From Planctomycetaceae bacterium (GTDB lineage: Bacteria > Planctomycetota > Planctomycetia > Planctomycetales > Planctomycetaceae), in contig CP051247.1 in assembly GCA_017795105.1 (NCBI GenBank), forward strand, positions 62,001-126,000: a stretch of DNA of 64,000 nucleotides, written 5' to 3'. Every line of letters begins with the position of its first letter. Position 1 is the first letter of the stretch. The notes under the pieces were generated by a model. It worked only from the letters and a program-made list of their open reading frames with translations, did no database searches and was not told where the DNA came from. Positions 10,373 to 18,740 of this stretch are shown here, piece after piece. The translations under genes were made by a program, and so were the position numbers.

Positions 10373-11908
10373 TCAGGAAGAGATAGCGCGGCGGAGGAAG
10401 TTGTGAGTGATCTGCTGCACGCGGGGATCGGGGCCGTGCGGGCGGCTCCAGTGGGACCAGGGAAGCACATGTCCCGGCGGCGAACTCAGCCCCTGGGCCC
10501 AGAATATGGTTGCGGCATTGAACACATAGTTGCCCTTTGGTCCGGGGTAGACGGTCGCGGTCCACTGTTGGGGGTTCACGCCGCCTTGCCAGGCCGTGCC
10601 TCCGGCAACCACTTCGAGACCGGGAATGTCGGCCGGATCGCCGTGATACTCCCAGCCGATCAGGCCGGGAATGCTGTCTCCCGTTTTCACGCCGGTTTCG
10701 TTGAAGATCCAGTGGTCGGGCTTCGTGATGATCCAGTCTCCACCCCCGTTGACCGGCTCTACGTTCCTTGCCCCCATCAGCAACCCTTCGTCCGGTCCAC
10801 GATGGGGAAACGGGCCATGATCATTATGCCGATTCACCGCGTAATCGTTATCCGCTCCATAGGGACCGCCCCGGAAGATGATGCGATTCTCAACGCCACT
10901 GCTGCTTTCCCGATACGGCGTGACCCAGCAGAGTGAGTTTCCGGAAAGAAACATCAGATTCACACCGGCATCGCGCATCGTTTCCACACTGCGGAATTGC
11001 CGAAGATCCCAGTACTCATCGTGCCCGACACTGATGAAGCACTTCGTTTTCAAACCGCGGTCCGGCGTCAGCATGTCGGCGTTGGCACAGTAGGTGACGT
11101 CGTATCCGTGCTGTTCAAGCCAGTAGGCGAGCGGAAACTCGAACGGCAGAAACTCCCCCGAGCCAACGGTCAGCGGATCATTCACCACACCATCGTATTG
11201 AGCTTCGCGGCCGTACGGACGATCGAAACTGACATCGGCCCACGGCCCCTGATTCCCCATCGGGTGCGTATAGATCGAGTAGTTATTCGGCCAGCGATTG
11301 TAGGCCTGCCAGGTATTCTCGCTCGTTTGAAAGAGAATGTCTGCGGGCCGATTGTCGCGAACGACGAAGACGACATAGCTCTGCCAGTACGATTCGCTTC
11401 CTTCGGGAATCGTTGTCATTCGCCCGAGGTAAACGCCGCTCAGCCAATCCTCCGGAATTGTGAACGAGACGGTCGGCTCCCACTGGCATTCATGGAGATT
11501 CTTCTCGCCCGGCTGCGGCGTCGGCTGTGTTTCTGCTGCGACCGAGTCAAACTTCCGAACGAGGCGGGCACCCCGTCCGCCGTAGTAGCCCATACGGAAG
11601 ATCTCGAGGTTGAACGACCGAGCCGGGTTGGCGGAGACCATGACATCGAGCTTGTCTCCGGCCTGAACGCTTTGACGAGAGCAATAACCTTCAATCCAGG
11701 GAGACCGGAAACGGCCGCCATCGACACGGACGCGCGTCAGCTGCCAGTCGAGTGCTCCTTCTTTGGCATTCTCCGCGGCAACGCGATTGCTATCTCGCAA
11801 TTCCTCGGCGTGAGAGGGTCTACTGGAGTGGGCACCGATAGCGGCGGCAGCGAGAGTGCCTTTAAGAAAATCACGCCGGGGAACGTGCGGCGAAGGTTGA
11901 TCACTCAT
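10373..11908 (-). CDS. Tat-exported N,N-dimethylformamidase beta-subunit-like protein
   Basis: A 511-residue protein starting MSDQPSPHVPRRDFLKGTL; RRDFLKG is a twin-arginine signal. The longer open frame upstream lacks a signal peptide and runs into the divergent gene, so I start at 11908. The mature part matches the large-subunit C-terminal domain of N,N-dimethylformamidase-like proteins: DILFQTSENTWQAYNRWPN, the tyrosine-rich NYSIYTHPMG region, CFISVGHDEYWDLRQ and NLMFLSGNSLCW. The experimentally known member hydrolyses dimethylformamide, but most homologues are uncharacterised, so the substrate is not assigned. It precedes the sulfatase-cytochrome fusion on the same strand. Confidence 0.82.
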   Translation of the reverse strand: MSDQPSPHVPRRDFLKGTLAAAAIGAHSSRPSHAEELRDSNRVAAENAKEGALDWQLTRVRVDGGRFRSPWIEGYCSRQSVQAGDKLDVMVSANPARSFNLEIFRMGYYGGRGARLVRKFDSVAAETQPTPQPGEKNLHECQWEPTVSFTIPEDWLSGVYLGRMTTIPEGSESYWQSYVVFVVRDNRPADILFQTSENTWQAYNRWPNNYSIYTHPMGNQGPWADVSFDRPYGREAQYDGVVNDPLTVGSGEFLPFEFPLAYWLEQHGYDVTYCANADMLTPDRGLKTKCFISVGHDEYWDLRQFRSVETMRDAGVNLMFLSGNSLCWVTPYRESSSGVENRIIFRGGPYGADNDYAVNRHNDHGPFPHRGPDEGLLMGARNVEPVNGGGDWIITKPDHWIFNETGVKTGDSIPGLIGWEYHGDPADIPGLEVVAGGTAWQGGVNPQQWTATVYPGPKGNYVFNAATIFWAQGLSSPPGHVLPWSHWSRPHGPDPRVQQITHNFLRRAISS

Positions 11909-12101
11909 GAGGGTGGGCTCCGTGGGGCGAGAGGAGGCGAGTGCGACACCGGGATCGCATTGTATCAACCCTTCGGCTGGTGTGCGATCATCGCCGCAAG
12001 TTCTGAGCGGGAAGTGATGAACGGTTGTGTTCACCGCGGCCTTTCGTATAACGGAGGCAGTTCTGTGTCGAATCCCTCTCCTTTCTAAAGCGACACCTCT
12101 C

Positions 12102-13064
12102 ATGAAAGCTGCAGCAAAGCTGATTCTCACGATCGCTCTCATTGCCCTAATCAGTCACCCGACTTTCGGCGACGAACCAACAACAACGAAGACTAAACCA
12201 GCGACCAGTTCAACGGCCGTCGTTCCGACGAAAGCCAACGTGCGATACGGCGATCACCCACGGCACGTGCTCGACTTCTGGCAGGCCGAATCGAAGACGC
12301 CGACGCCCGTGGCCTTCGTGATTCATGGCGGAGGCTGGCGGGGTGGCGATAAGGATCGCGTCGATCGCTTCGCCGATGTGCGGGATCTTCTCAATGCCGG
12401 AATCTCGGTCGTGGCGATCAACTACCGCTATGTGCAGAACGGTGAAGAAGATGGCGTTGAACCTCCCGTGAAAGCCCCACTGCACGACGCGGCCCGTGCT
12501 CTGCAGTTCGTGCGGAGCAAAGCGAAAGAGTGGAATCTCGATAAGGAGCGCATTGGAGCAGCAGGCGGATCGGCTGGCGCTTGTTCAAGCCTCTGGCTCG
12601 CCTTCCACGATGATCTGGCAGATCCCGACAGCGATGACCCGGTCGCTCGTGAATCGAGCCGCCTGTGGTGTGCAGCGGTCATCGGCGCTCAGACGACACT
12701 CGATCCGCGTCAGATGAAAGAATGGACTCCAAATAGTCGCTACGGGGCCCATGCGTTCGGACTAAGGAACTTTGCGGAGTTCCTGAAGCAGCGTGATGAG
12801 ATCGAGCCGTGGATCAACGAGTATTCTCCGTACGCTCTGGTCTCAAAGGACGATCCTCCGGTGTATCTGATTTATCGCAGTCCTCCGGCGATTGGAGAAG
12901 ACCAGAAGGACCCGACGCATACCTCGAACTTCGGCGTCAAACTGCAGGAACGGTGCCACGAGCAGGGAACCGAGTGCTTACTCGTCTATCCCGGGGCACC
13001 GGAACAGTCGTACGAATCACCGACAGCCTTTCTGATCGCAACGCTGAAGCAGACAGCCGAGTAG
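12102..13064 (+). CDS. Exported alpha/beta hydrolase of the esterase/BD-FAE group
   Basis: A 320-residue secreted hydrolase-like protein (signal LILTIALIALISHPTFG). The oxyanion-hole motif H75-G-G-G and the nucleophile elbow G-G-S157-A-G are intact. The region where the catalytic His is expected reads VYPGAPEQ instead of the usual Gly-x-x-His, and the Asp position is also unclear, so catalysis may be altered or the residues displaced. It is divergent from the DMFase-like gene and sits 9 bp before cardiolipin synthase, suggesting cotranscription. Predicted role: carboxylic-ester hydrolysis outside the cytoplasm. Confidence 0.83.
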   Translation: MKAAAKLILTIALIALISHPTFGDEPTTTKTKPATSSTAVVPTKANVRYGDHPRHVLDFWQAESKTPTPVAFVIHGGGWRGGDKDRVDRFADVRDLLNAGISVVAINYRYVQNGEEDGVEPPVKAPLHDAARALQFVRSKAKEWNLDKERIGAAGGSAGACSSLWLAFHDDLADPDSDDPVARESSRLWCAAVIGAQTTLDPRQMKEWTPNSRYGAHAFGLRNFAEFLKQRDEIEPWINEYSPYALVSKDDPPVYLIYRSPPAIGEDQKDPTHTSNFGVKLQERCHEQGTECLLVYPGAPEQSYESPTAFLIATLKQTAE

Positions 13065-13073
13065 GGTTCTTCG

Positions 13074-14522
13074 ATGTCATTGTTTACAACGATCGTGTGG
13101 ACCTCGGCGGTCTATGCACTGCATCTCATGGTCGCCGCAAGAGCGATTCTCCGGCCTCATCGGGAGCCGGCGTCGCGGCTTGCATGGATCATCGTGATTC
13201 TCGTAATTCCGATCGTGGGAATCATCGCCTACATCCTTCTCGGGGAAACGAACATCGGCCGCCGACGCGTCGCACGAATGAAGTCGGTCATCAAACGGAT
13301 GCCGAACGCGGCTGAAGTGTTCGAGGATGAATCATCCATTCTTTCCGTTACTGTCGACGAACGCTTCGCTCACCTGTTCCGAGTCGGGGAAAGTGTTAAC
13401 GGCTTTCCTCCGGTCAGCGGTAACCGGGGCGAACTGATGGCCAATTCAAACGCGGCGGTTGATCGCATGGTTGCCGACATCGACGCCGCCACCGAGAACG
13501 TGCATCTGCTGTTCTACATCTGGCTGACGGACAACAATGGCCTGAAGGTGGTCGAAGCGGTGAAGCGAGCCGCTTCCCGGGGCGTCTGCTGTCGCATAAT
13601 GGCCGATGATCTTGGCAGCCGCAAGATGATTGCCTCCAGTCACTGGCAGGGCATGAAAGACGCTGGGGCCAAGTGTGCCGTCGCGCTTCCGTTGGGCAAT
13701 CTGTTGTTGCGGCCGTTGCGAGGCCGGATCGATCTGCGGAATCACCGGAAGATTGTCGTCATCGACAACCGCATCACTTACTGCGGAAGTCAGAACTGTT
13801 CCGATCCGGAGTTTCGCGTCAAACCCAAGTTTGCTCCCTGGGTCGATGCAGTCATTCGTTTTCAGGGACCAATCGTCTGGCAGAACCAGCAGTTGTTCGT
13901 CAGCGACTGGATGGCTCACTTCGATGAAGATCTCGGGGAGTTGTTGCGGACACCGGTGCCGGCATCGGAAGAGGGGTTCCCGGCTCAGGTTGTCGGCACG
14001 GGACCGACCGTCCGATTCTCGGCCATGCCCGAAGTCTTCGAGAATCTGATGTATACGGCTCGAGAAGAGCTCTTCATTACCACACCCTATTTCGTGCCGG
14101 ACGATTCGATGCTCAGCGCGATCTGTGCCAGTGCCCGTCGCGGCGTCGACACAACCATCATCTTCCCGAAGCGAAACGATTCTCTTTTTGTCGCCGCGGC
14201 CAGTCGAAGCTACTATGCCGATATGCTGGCAGCGGGAGTCAAAGTCCGCGAGTTCGAAGGCGGCCTGTTGCATACGAAGTCGCTCACCATCGATGGCGAA
14301 ATGACCCTGATCGGCTCGGCCAACATGGATCGTCGTAGTTTTGAACTCAACTATGAGAACAACATTCTGTTCCATGACCCGGAATTGACAGCTTCGGTGC
14401 GGGAGCGACAGGAAGACTACCTGCGGAATTCAATCGCCATCGAGCCCGCGACCGTCGCGAACTGGCCAATTCACAAACGGTTCTTCAACAATGCGATCGC
14501 AATGCTTGGCCCCATTCTGTAA
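13074..14522 (+). CDS. cls: Cardiolipin synthase (phospholipase D family)
   Basis: 482 residues, the usual length for bacterial cardiolipin synthase. Two N-terminal membrane segments (VWTSAVYALHLMVAARA, LAWIIVILVIPIVGIIAYILLG) anchor it. Two PLD HKD motifs are present: N-H-R-K-I-V-V-I-D in the first half and L-H-T-K-S-L-T-I-D-G in the second, each followed by the Gly-Ser pair (YCGSQN, LIGSANMD). It joins two phosphatidylglycerol molecules, or a related pair, at the inner membrane. It follows the esterase gene by 9 bp. Confidence 0.93.
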   Translation: MSLFTTIVWTSAVYALHLMVAARAILRPHREPASRLAWIIVILVIPIVGIIAYILLGETNIGRRRVARMKSVIKRMPNAAEVFEDESSILSVTVDERFAHLFRVGESVNGFPPVSGNRGELMANSNAAVDRMVADIDAATENVHLLFYIWLTDNNGLKVVEAVKRAASRGVCCRIMADDLGSRKMIASSHWQGMKDAGAKCAVALPLGNLLLRPLRGRIDLRNHRKIVVIDNRITYCGSQNCSDPEFRVKPKFAPWVDAVIRFQGPIVWQNQQLFVSDWMAHFDEDLGELLRTPVPASEEGFPAQVVGTGPTVRFSAMPEVFENLMYTAREELFITTPYFVPDDSMLSAICASARRGVDTTIIFPKRNDSLFVAAASRSYYADMLAAGVKVREFEGGLLHTKSLTIDGEMTLIGSANMDRRSFELNYENNILFHDPELTASVRERQEDYLRNSIAIEPATVANWPIHKRFFNNAIAMLGPIL

Positions 14523-14567
14523 GGCCTTGCACCGCGATCTCACAAACGCTCGCGATTGGAGAGTTTC

Positions 14568-17240
14568 ATGCGACTCGACTGGAACCTCAGACGTTCGTTA
14601 CTGCTGACGCTCTCTTTTCTGATCTGGACCGCCAGCTCGCTTGAAGCCGAGACCGTTCGCATCGAAGTCACCCAGGATAATTCCATTGTAATGGTGAATC
14701 GCGAATGGACCGTGAACGGTGGTCGACAAGGGCGGATGCGCATCAAGGGAAATCAGCACATTGTGGCAATGGGCTTTGACCTTGCGGCGGTGAGAGGCCG
14801 AGAGATTGAATCCGCGACACTCGTCTGCGCTCAGGGAGACCACATGATCGAGGGCGTTACGCTTTCGACGATTGCCACGCCCTGGGAGGAATACAACTCG
14901 AATGGATTAACGTCCGGCATGGAAGGAATTGTCGACTGGGGCTACGAGGGAGCGAGATTCCCGGCCGTCTGCGGCGGCAACAGCTTCACTCTCGTTGAGA
15001 ACGTTGACTCACAGATCGTCGAGGGCAGCTATCACTGGTCGGTTCCCCCGGATATGGTGTATGCGATGGCCATTGGCGTCGCCCATGGGCTGGCCATTCA
15101 TGAGCACACGGTCGACTATGGCCGCAATCCAACCATCTTTGCACGCGAACAGGCGTCGAAGAAACCCTATTTACTTCTCGATCTTGGCGGGCGCCTGGAG
15201 CAGGAACCTGCCCCGCCGTCAGATCTTCAGATTCTGCCAGTTGATGCCGCGAATGCGGAGCTGTCGCTTGTTCCTCCACGGGGCGGATTCGCGTATGAGG
15301 TCACTGTCGCCGGGCACCGCCTCGGACGTCACAACATTCCGTTCATCGACCACGAGTCTGCTCGGCAGACGATCTTTCTCCGTGATCTTCCTGACACCGT
15401 CGCGGCGGACGACCTCCATGAAATCCAGGTCGCCGCAATCGATCGAATGGGACGATCGTCAGGTCCTGCCGAGTTCAGAGGGATCCTGTTTCGGTCCACG
15501 CCCGTCGAGACGCCGGACATTGCACCCCCTGAGATCAGCTCGGCGGAGCCCTCAGGAATCGGCGTGATCCCGGTGCTGGAGAAGTTCGATCACGACGGGA
15601 AGGCCGTTGGCGAGCTTCCCGAAAACTACCGCTACTCGAACGCGATCTTCGACGGAAGCCACGTTTCCCTGCAGGCTGCCGCGGGGGAAGTCGTCGGGTT
15701 TCAATTACTACTGAGAGGTCGTGGACAGGCTGCGGTTCAGGTGAAGATGGACGCATTCCCTGCTCGAATCGATCTCTGGCAGGCGAACTACGTGCCGGCT
15801 GAGAACCGCCTGATTCCAGATCCGCTGCTGCCGCTTCCGAAGCAGATTTCATTGAACGAGAATCAGGATCAGTCGATCGTCGCCGATATCTTCATTCCGT
15901 TCGATTCCCGAGCCGGAAAATACAGCGGAGCGATCAGGATTTCCGACGGGCGAACAGTTCCGATTCAGCTCGAGGTTCTTCCCTTCGCACTGCCGAAACG
16001 GGCCACGTTCCTTTGCGAGATGAACAGCTACGGTCTGCCCGATCATGTCGATGATTATTATGCGTTGCAGCAGGTTGCCTACGACCATCGGGTGCATTCC
16101 AACATTTTGCATTACTCGCACAACACGGCTGCTCCCGGCTCGCGGAAGAGCAATCTCGATATGCGGATGCGATCCGGCCGCCGGATGGACAACAAGCGTT
16201 ACGACGACATTTCAGCGGGCTCGACGGAAGCGTATTGGGACGACTTTGCCGAGGCGTTCGGCCCGTTCATCGACGGCTCGCTCTTTAAGGACGGACACCG
16301 TGGTCCGATTCCCGCCCCGGGATTCTATCTGACTTTCCACGAGAGCTGGCCGTTACACTGCCGGGCGTATTTCAACGGAAACCCGGATGCCTATGAAGCG
16401 TTCAGGCAATCGCCGGAGTACGCGCAGACCTACGTGAATATTCTCGAGGACTTCGTTGACCTGGCGAAGGAGAAGGGATGGCACGAGGCGGGGTTTCAGG
16501 TTTACTTCAATAACAAAGGATCGCTGGAGCAGACTTCGAAGGCCCCGTGGATTCTCGATGAGCCGTCGAGCTTCTGGGATTATCGGGCTCTCCGCTATTA
16601 TGGCGAATTGACCGATCGGGGACGGGCAGGAGCGGATGATGTGAAGATCGATTACCGAATCGACATCTCGCGTCCCGAGTACTGCCGCGGTCAGCTGGAA
16701 CGGGAGAACGATTTGTGGATCGTCTCTTCGTCTGCGTTTCAGAATTACCGGAGACTGGTGACCGATCGCATGCGAACCGAAGGCCTGCAGGCATGGGTTT
16801 ACGGCACGTCGAATCACGTTCACCAGAGCAACCGCAATATTCAGGCCTGGGCTCTCGATTCATGGCAGCACGGAGCGACCGGGATCGTTCCCTGGCAGAC
16901 CGTCGATAAATCGGGCCAGGCGCTACAGAAGGCCGATCAACTCGGGTTGTTCATCTTCGATAAAACCCCTGACGGAAAGACCGTGATCCGACATTCACTC
17001 CGTCTGAAGGCCTATCGGGAAGCCGAGCAGTTGATCGAATATCTCAATTTGCTGGAACAACGCCAAGGCTGGGGTCGAAGTCAGATGCGTGACTTCATTG
17101 CCGCTTACGTGAATCTGGAAGGCGAGGTTCAAAAAACCAGCGAAGAAGACGCCGGCACCGCCGGGTACGGGCGACTCTCATCACGAGGCCTCGATTCCCT
17201 CCGCGCAGCAGCGATTGAGCTGTTGTGCAAAGGCAACTGA
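14568..17240 (+). CDS. Exported DUF4091 glycoside-hydrolase-like protein
   Basis: An 890-residue secreted protein. An ATG at 14568 preceded by TTGGAGAG starts a signal peptide (LLLTLSFLIWTASSLEA); a TTG 12 bp earlier is the alternative. The N-terminal ~170 residues look like a DNRLRE-type beta-sandwich (GNQHIVAMGFDLAAVRGREIESATLVC). A linker follows, then a TIM-barrel-like region with DIFIPFDSRAGKYSGAIRI, FYLTFHESWPLHCRAYFNGNP and QVYFNNKGSLEQ. The end (QAWVYGTSNHVHQSNRNIQAWALDSWQHGATGI) matches the DUF4091 pattern. Such proteins are predicted to act on polysaccharides; no substrate can be given. Confidence 0.78.
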   Translation: MRLDWNLRRSLLLTLSFLIWTASSLEAETVRIEVTQDNSIVMVNREWTVNGGRQGRMRIKGNQHIVAMGFDLAAVRGREIESATLVCAQGDHMIEGVTLSTIATPWEEYNSNGLTSGMEGIVDWGYEGARFPAVCGGNSFTLVENVDSQIVEGSYHWSVPPDMVYAMAIGVAHGLAIHEHTVDYGRNPTIFAREQASKKPYLLLDLGGRLEQEPAPPSDLQILPVDAANAELSLVPPRGGFAYEVTVAGHRLGRHNIPFIDHESARQTIFLRDLPDTVAADDLHEIQVAAIDRMGRSSGPAEFRGILFRSTPVETPDIAPPEISSAEPSGIGVIPVLEKFDHDGKAVGELPENYRYSNAIFDGSHVSLQAAAGEVVGFQLLLRGRGQAAVQVKMDAFPARIDLWQANYVPAENRLIPDPLLPLPKQISLNENQDQSIVADIFIPFDSRAGKYSGAIRISDGRTVPIQLEVLPFALPKRATFLCEMNSYGLPDHVDDYYALQQVAYDHRVHSNILHYSHNTAAPGSRKSNLDMRMRSGRRMDNKRYDDISAGSTEAYWDDFAEAFGPFIDGSLFKDGHRGPIPAPGFYLTFHESWPLHCRAYFNGNPDAYEAFRQSPEYAQTYVNILEDFVDLAKEKGWHEAGFQVYFNNKGSLEQTSKAPWILDEPSSFWDYRALRYYGELTDRGRAGADDVKIDYRIDISRPEYCRGQLERENDLWIVSSSAFQNYRRLVTDRMRTEGLQAWVYGTSNHVHQSNRNIQAWALDSWQHGATGIVPWQTVDKSGQALQKADQLGLFIFDKTPDGKTVIRHSLRLKAYREAEQLIEYLNLLEQRQGWGRSQMRDFIAAYVNLEGEVQKTSEEDAGTAGYGRLSSRGLDSLRAAAIELLCKGN

Positions 17241-17253
17241 TTCCCGAGGTCGG

Positions 17254-18690
17254 TCAGGCGAGAATATCCTGCACGACTTTGGCCGGGCGGTTTGCCGTGA
17301 TGATTTGTTCGCGACCGCTGGCGACGTACATTAGATCTTCGTAGTTCAATCCGAACTGATTCATGATGGTCGCCTGGTAGTCGTTGGGCGTCACCACATT
17401 CTCGACCGCTTTATGGCCGACTTCATCGGTCTTGCCGTAGGCCATGCCGCCTTTGATGCCACCCCCGGCGAGCCAGATGCTGAAGCCCTGTCCGTTATGA
17501 TCGCGGCCCGCTTTCTCGGGGGAACCCTGTTCCTGCGTCACCGGCAGTCGGCCGATCTCTCCACCCCAGTGGACGATCGTGGAATCGAGCAGGCCGCGTT
17601 GCTTCAGGTCTTTCACAAGAGCAGCCGCCGGTTGATCGGTCTTCTGACAGATCGCTGGCAGCCCCGTCTTAATGCTCGAATGGTTATCCCACGGCTGGTT
17701 GTTGTGGAATAGCTGCACGAATCGCACGCCCCGTTCGACCAGACGACGGGCGATCAGGCATCGGGTGCCGTACTCTCGGCTCTTCGGATTATCGAGCCCA
17801 TACAGTTTCTGAGTCGCTTCCGTTTCTTGCGAGATGTCGAGAGCTTCGGTCGCTGCAGTCTGCATGCGGGCTGCCAGTTCATAGCTGGCGATGCGCGCTT
17901 CCAGCTCGGCTTCACCGGGATGCTGTTCGAGATGCCGCTGATTGAGGGTCTGTAACAGGTCGAGATTTTGCTTCTGAAACTTCCCCTGCAGGTGAGCCGG
18001 AGCCTGCAGGTTCAGAATCCGCGGCTCCTTGGGACGTAACACGGTTCCCTGAAAGAGGGCCGGCATGAATCCGTTGGACCAGTTCGTGACGCCATCGACC
18101 GGAAGCCCGCCGGGATCGGTGAGGACCATGTAGGCCGGAAGATTCTGTGTCTCCGAGCCGAGTGCGTAAACCAGCCACGAACCCAGCGTGGGCCGTCCAA
18201 GAACACCGGGGATGCCGCCGTGGAAATAGCGAATTGAAACCTCATGCCCGTTTGCGCCGGTGTGCATGCTGCGAATCAGACAGATGTCATCGACAATCTC
18301 AGCGGTGTGCGGCAGCAGCTCAGAAAGCTCGGTGCCGCACTCCCCATGGGCTTTGAAGGACCAGGGGGACCCCATGAGCTTTTTGCTCGCCTCGTTGACG
18401 AAACTGAACTTGATATCGCCGGTATATTCGACGCCATCGAGCCGCGAGAGTTCCCGCTTGGGATCAGTCAGATCCATATGCGAGGGCCCACCGTGCTGAA
18501 ACAGCGAGATCATCGCCTGAGCCTTCGGCTCAAAATGCGATTCACGCGGCAGCAGATCGTTGTGCGGCTTATGATCGACACTCTTCGGCTTCGCCTGAGC
18601 CCGTTCCTGTTTGAGCAGCCAGGCCAGAGCGAAGGAGCCGAACCCCATTGACTGATGGGCCAGAAAATCGCGGCGGGAGTAAGCATTCAT
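17254..18690 (-). CDS. DUF1501 protein, Tat-exported
   Basis: 478 residues starting with a twin-arginine signal (YSRRDFLAHQSMGFGSFALAWLL). DUF1501 features follow: MISLFQHGGPSHMDLTDPK, ELLPHTAEIVDDICLIRSMHT, TLGSWLVYALGSE, RCLIARRLVERGVRFVQLF, GRDHNGQGFSIWLAGGGIKGG. The fold is related to the alkaline-phosphatase/sulfatase superfamily. It lies 50 bp downstream of the 1047-residue DUF1549/DUF1553 gene, the standard planctomycete pair; the two proteins are presumed to work together at the envelope. Confidence 0.92.
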   Translation of the reverse strand: MNAYSRRDFLAHQSMGFGSFALAWLLKQERAQAKPKSVDHKPHNDLLPRESHFEPKAQAMISLFQHGGPSHMDLTDPKRELSRLDGVEYTGDIKFSFVNEASKKLMGSPWSFKAHGECGTELSELLPHTAEIVDDICLIRSMHTGANGHEVSIRYFHGGIPGVLGRPTLGSWLVYALGSETQNLPAYMVLTDPGGLPVDGVTNWSNGFMPALFQGTVLRPKEPRILNLQAPAHLQGKFQKQNLDLLQTLNQRHLEQHPGEAELEARIASYELAARMQTAATEALDISQETEATQKLYGLDNPKSREYGTRCLIARRLVERGVRFVQLFHNNQPWDNHSSIKTGLPAICQKTDQPAAALVKDLKQRGLLDSTIVHWGGEIGRLPVTQEQGSPEKAGRDHNGQGFSIWLAGGGIKGGMAYGKTDEVGHKAVENVVTPNDYQATIMNQFGLNYEDLMYVASGREQIITANRPAKVVQDILA

Positions 18691-18740
18691 GGTCTTAATC
18701 TTTGTAGGAAGCAGTGCTTTGTATCTGCGATGCTCTGGGA

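Noticed and set aside
8077..10386. A 769-codon plus-strand open frame opposite the sulfatase-cytochrome gene
   Set aside because: Shadow of high-GC codon use in the true minus-strand gene; no domain and no signal peptide or ribosome site.
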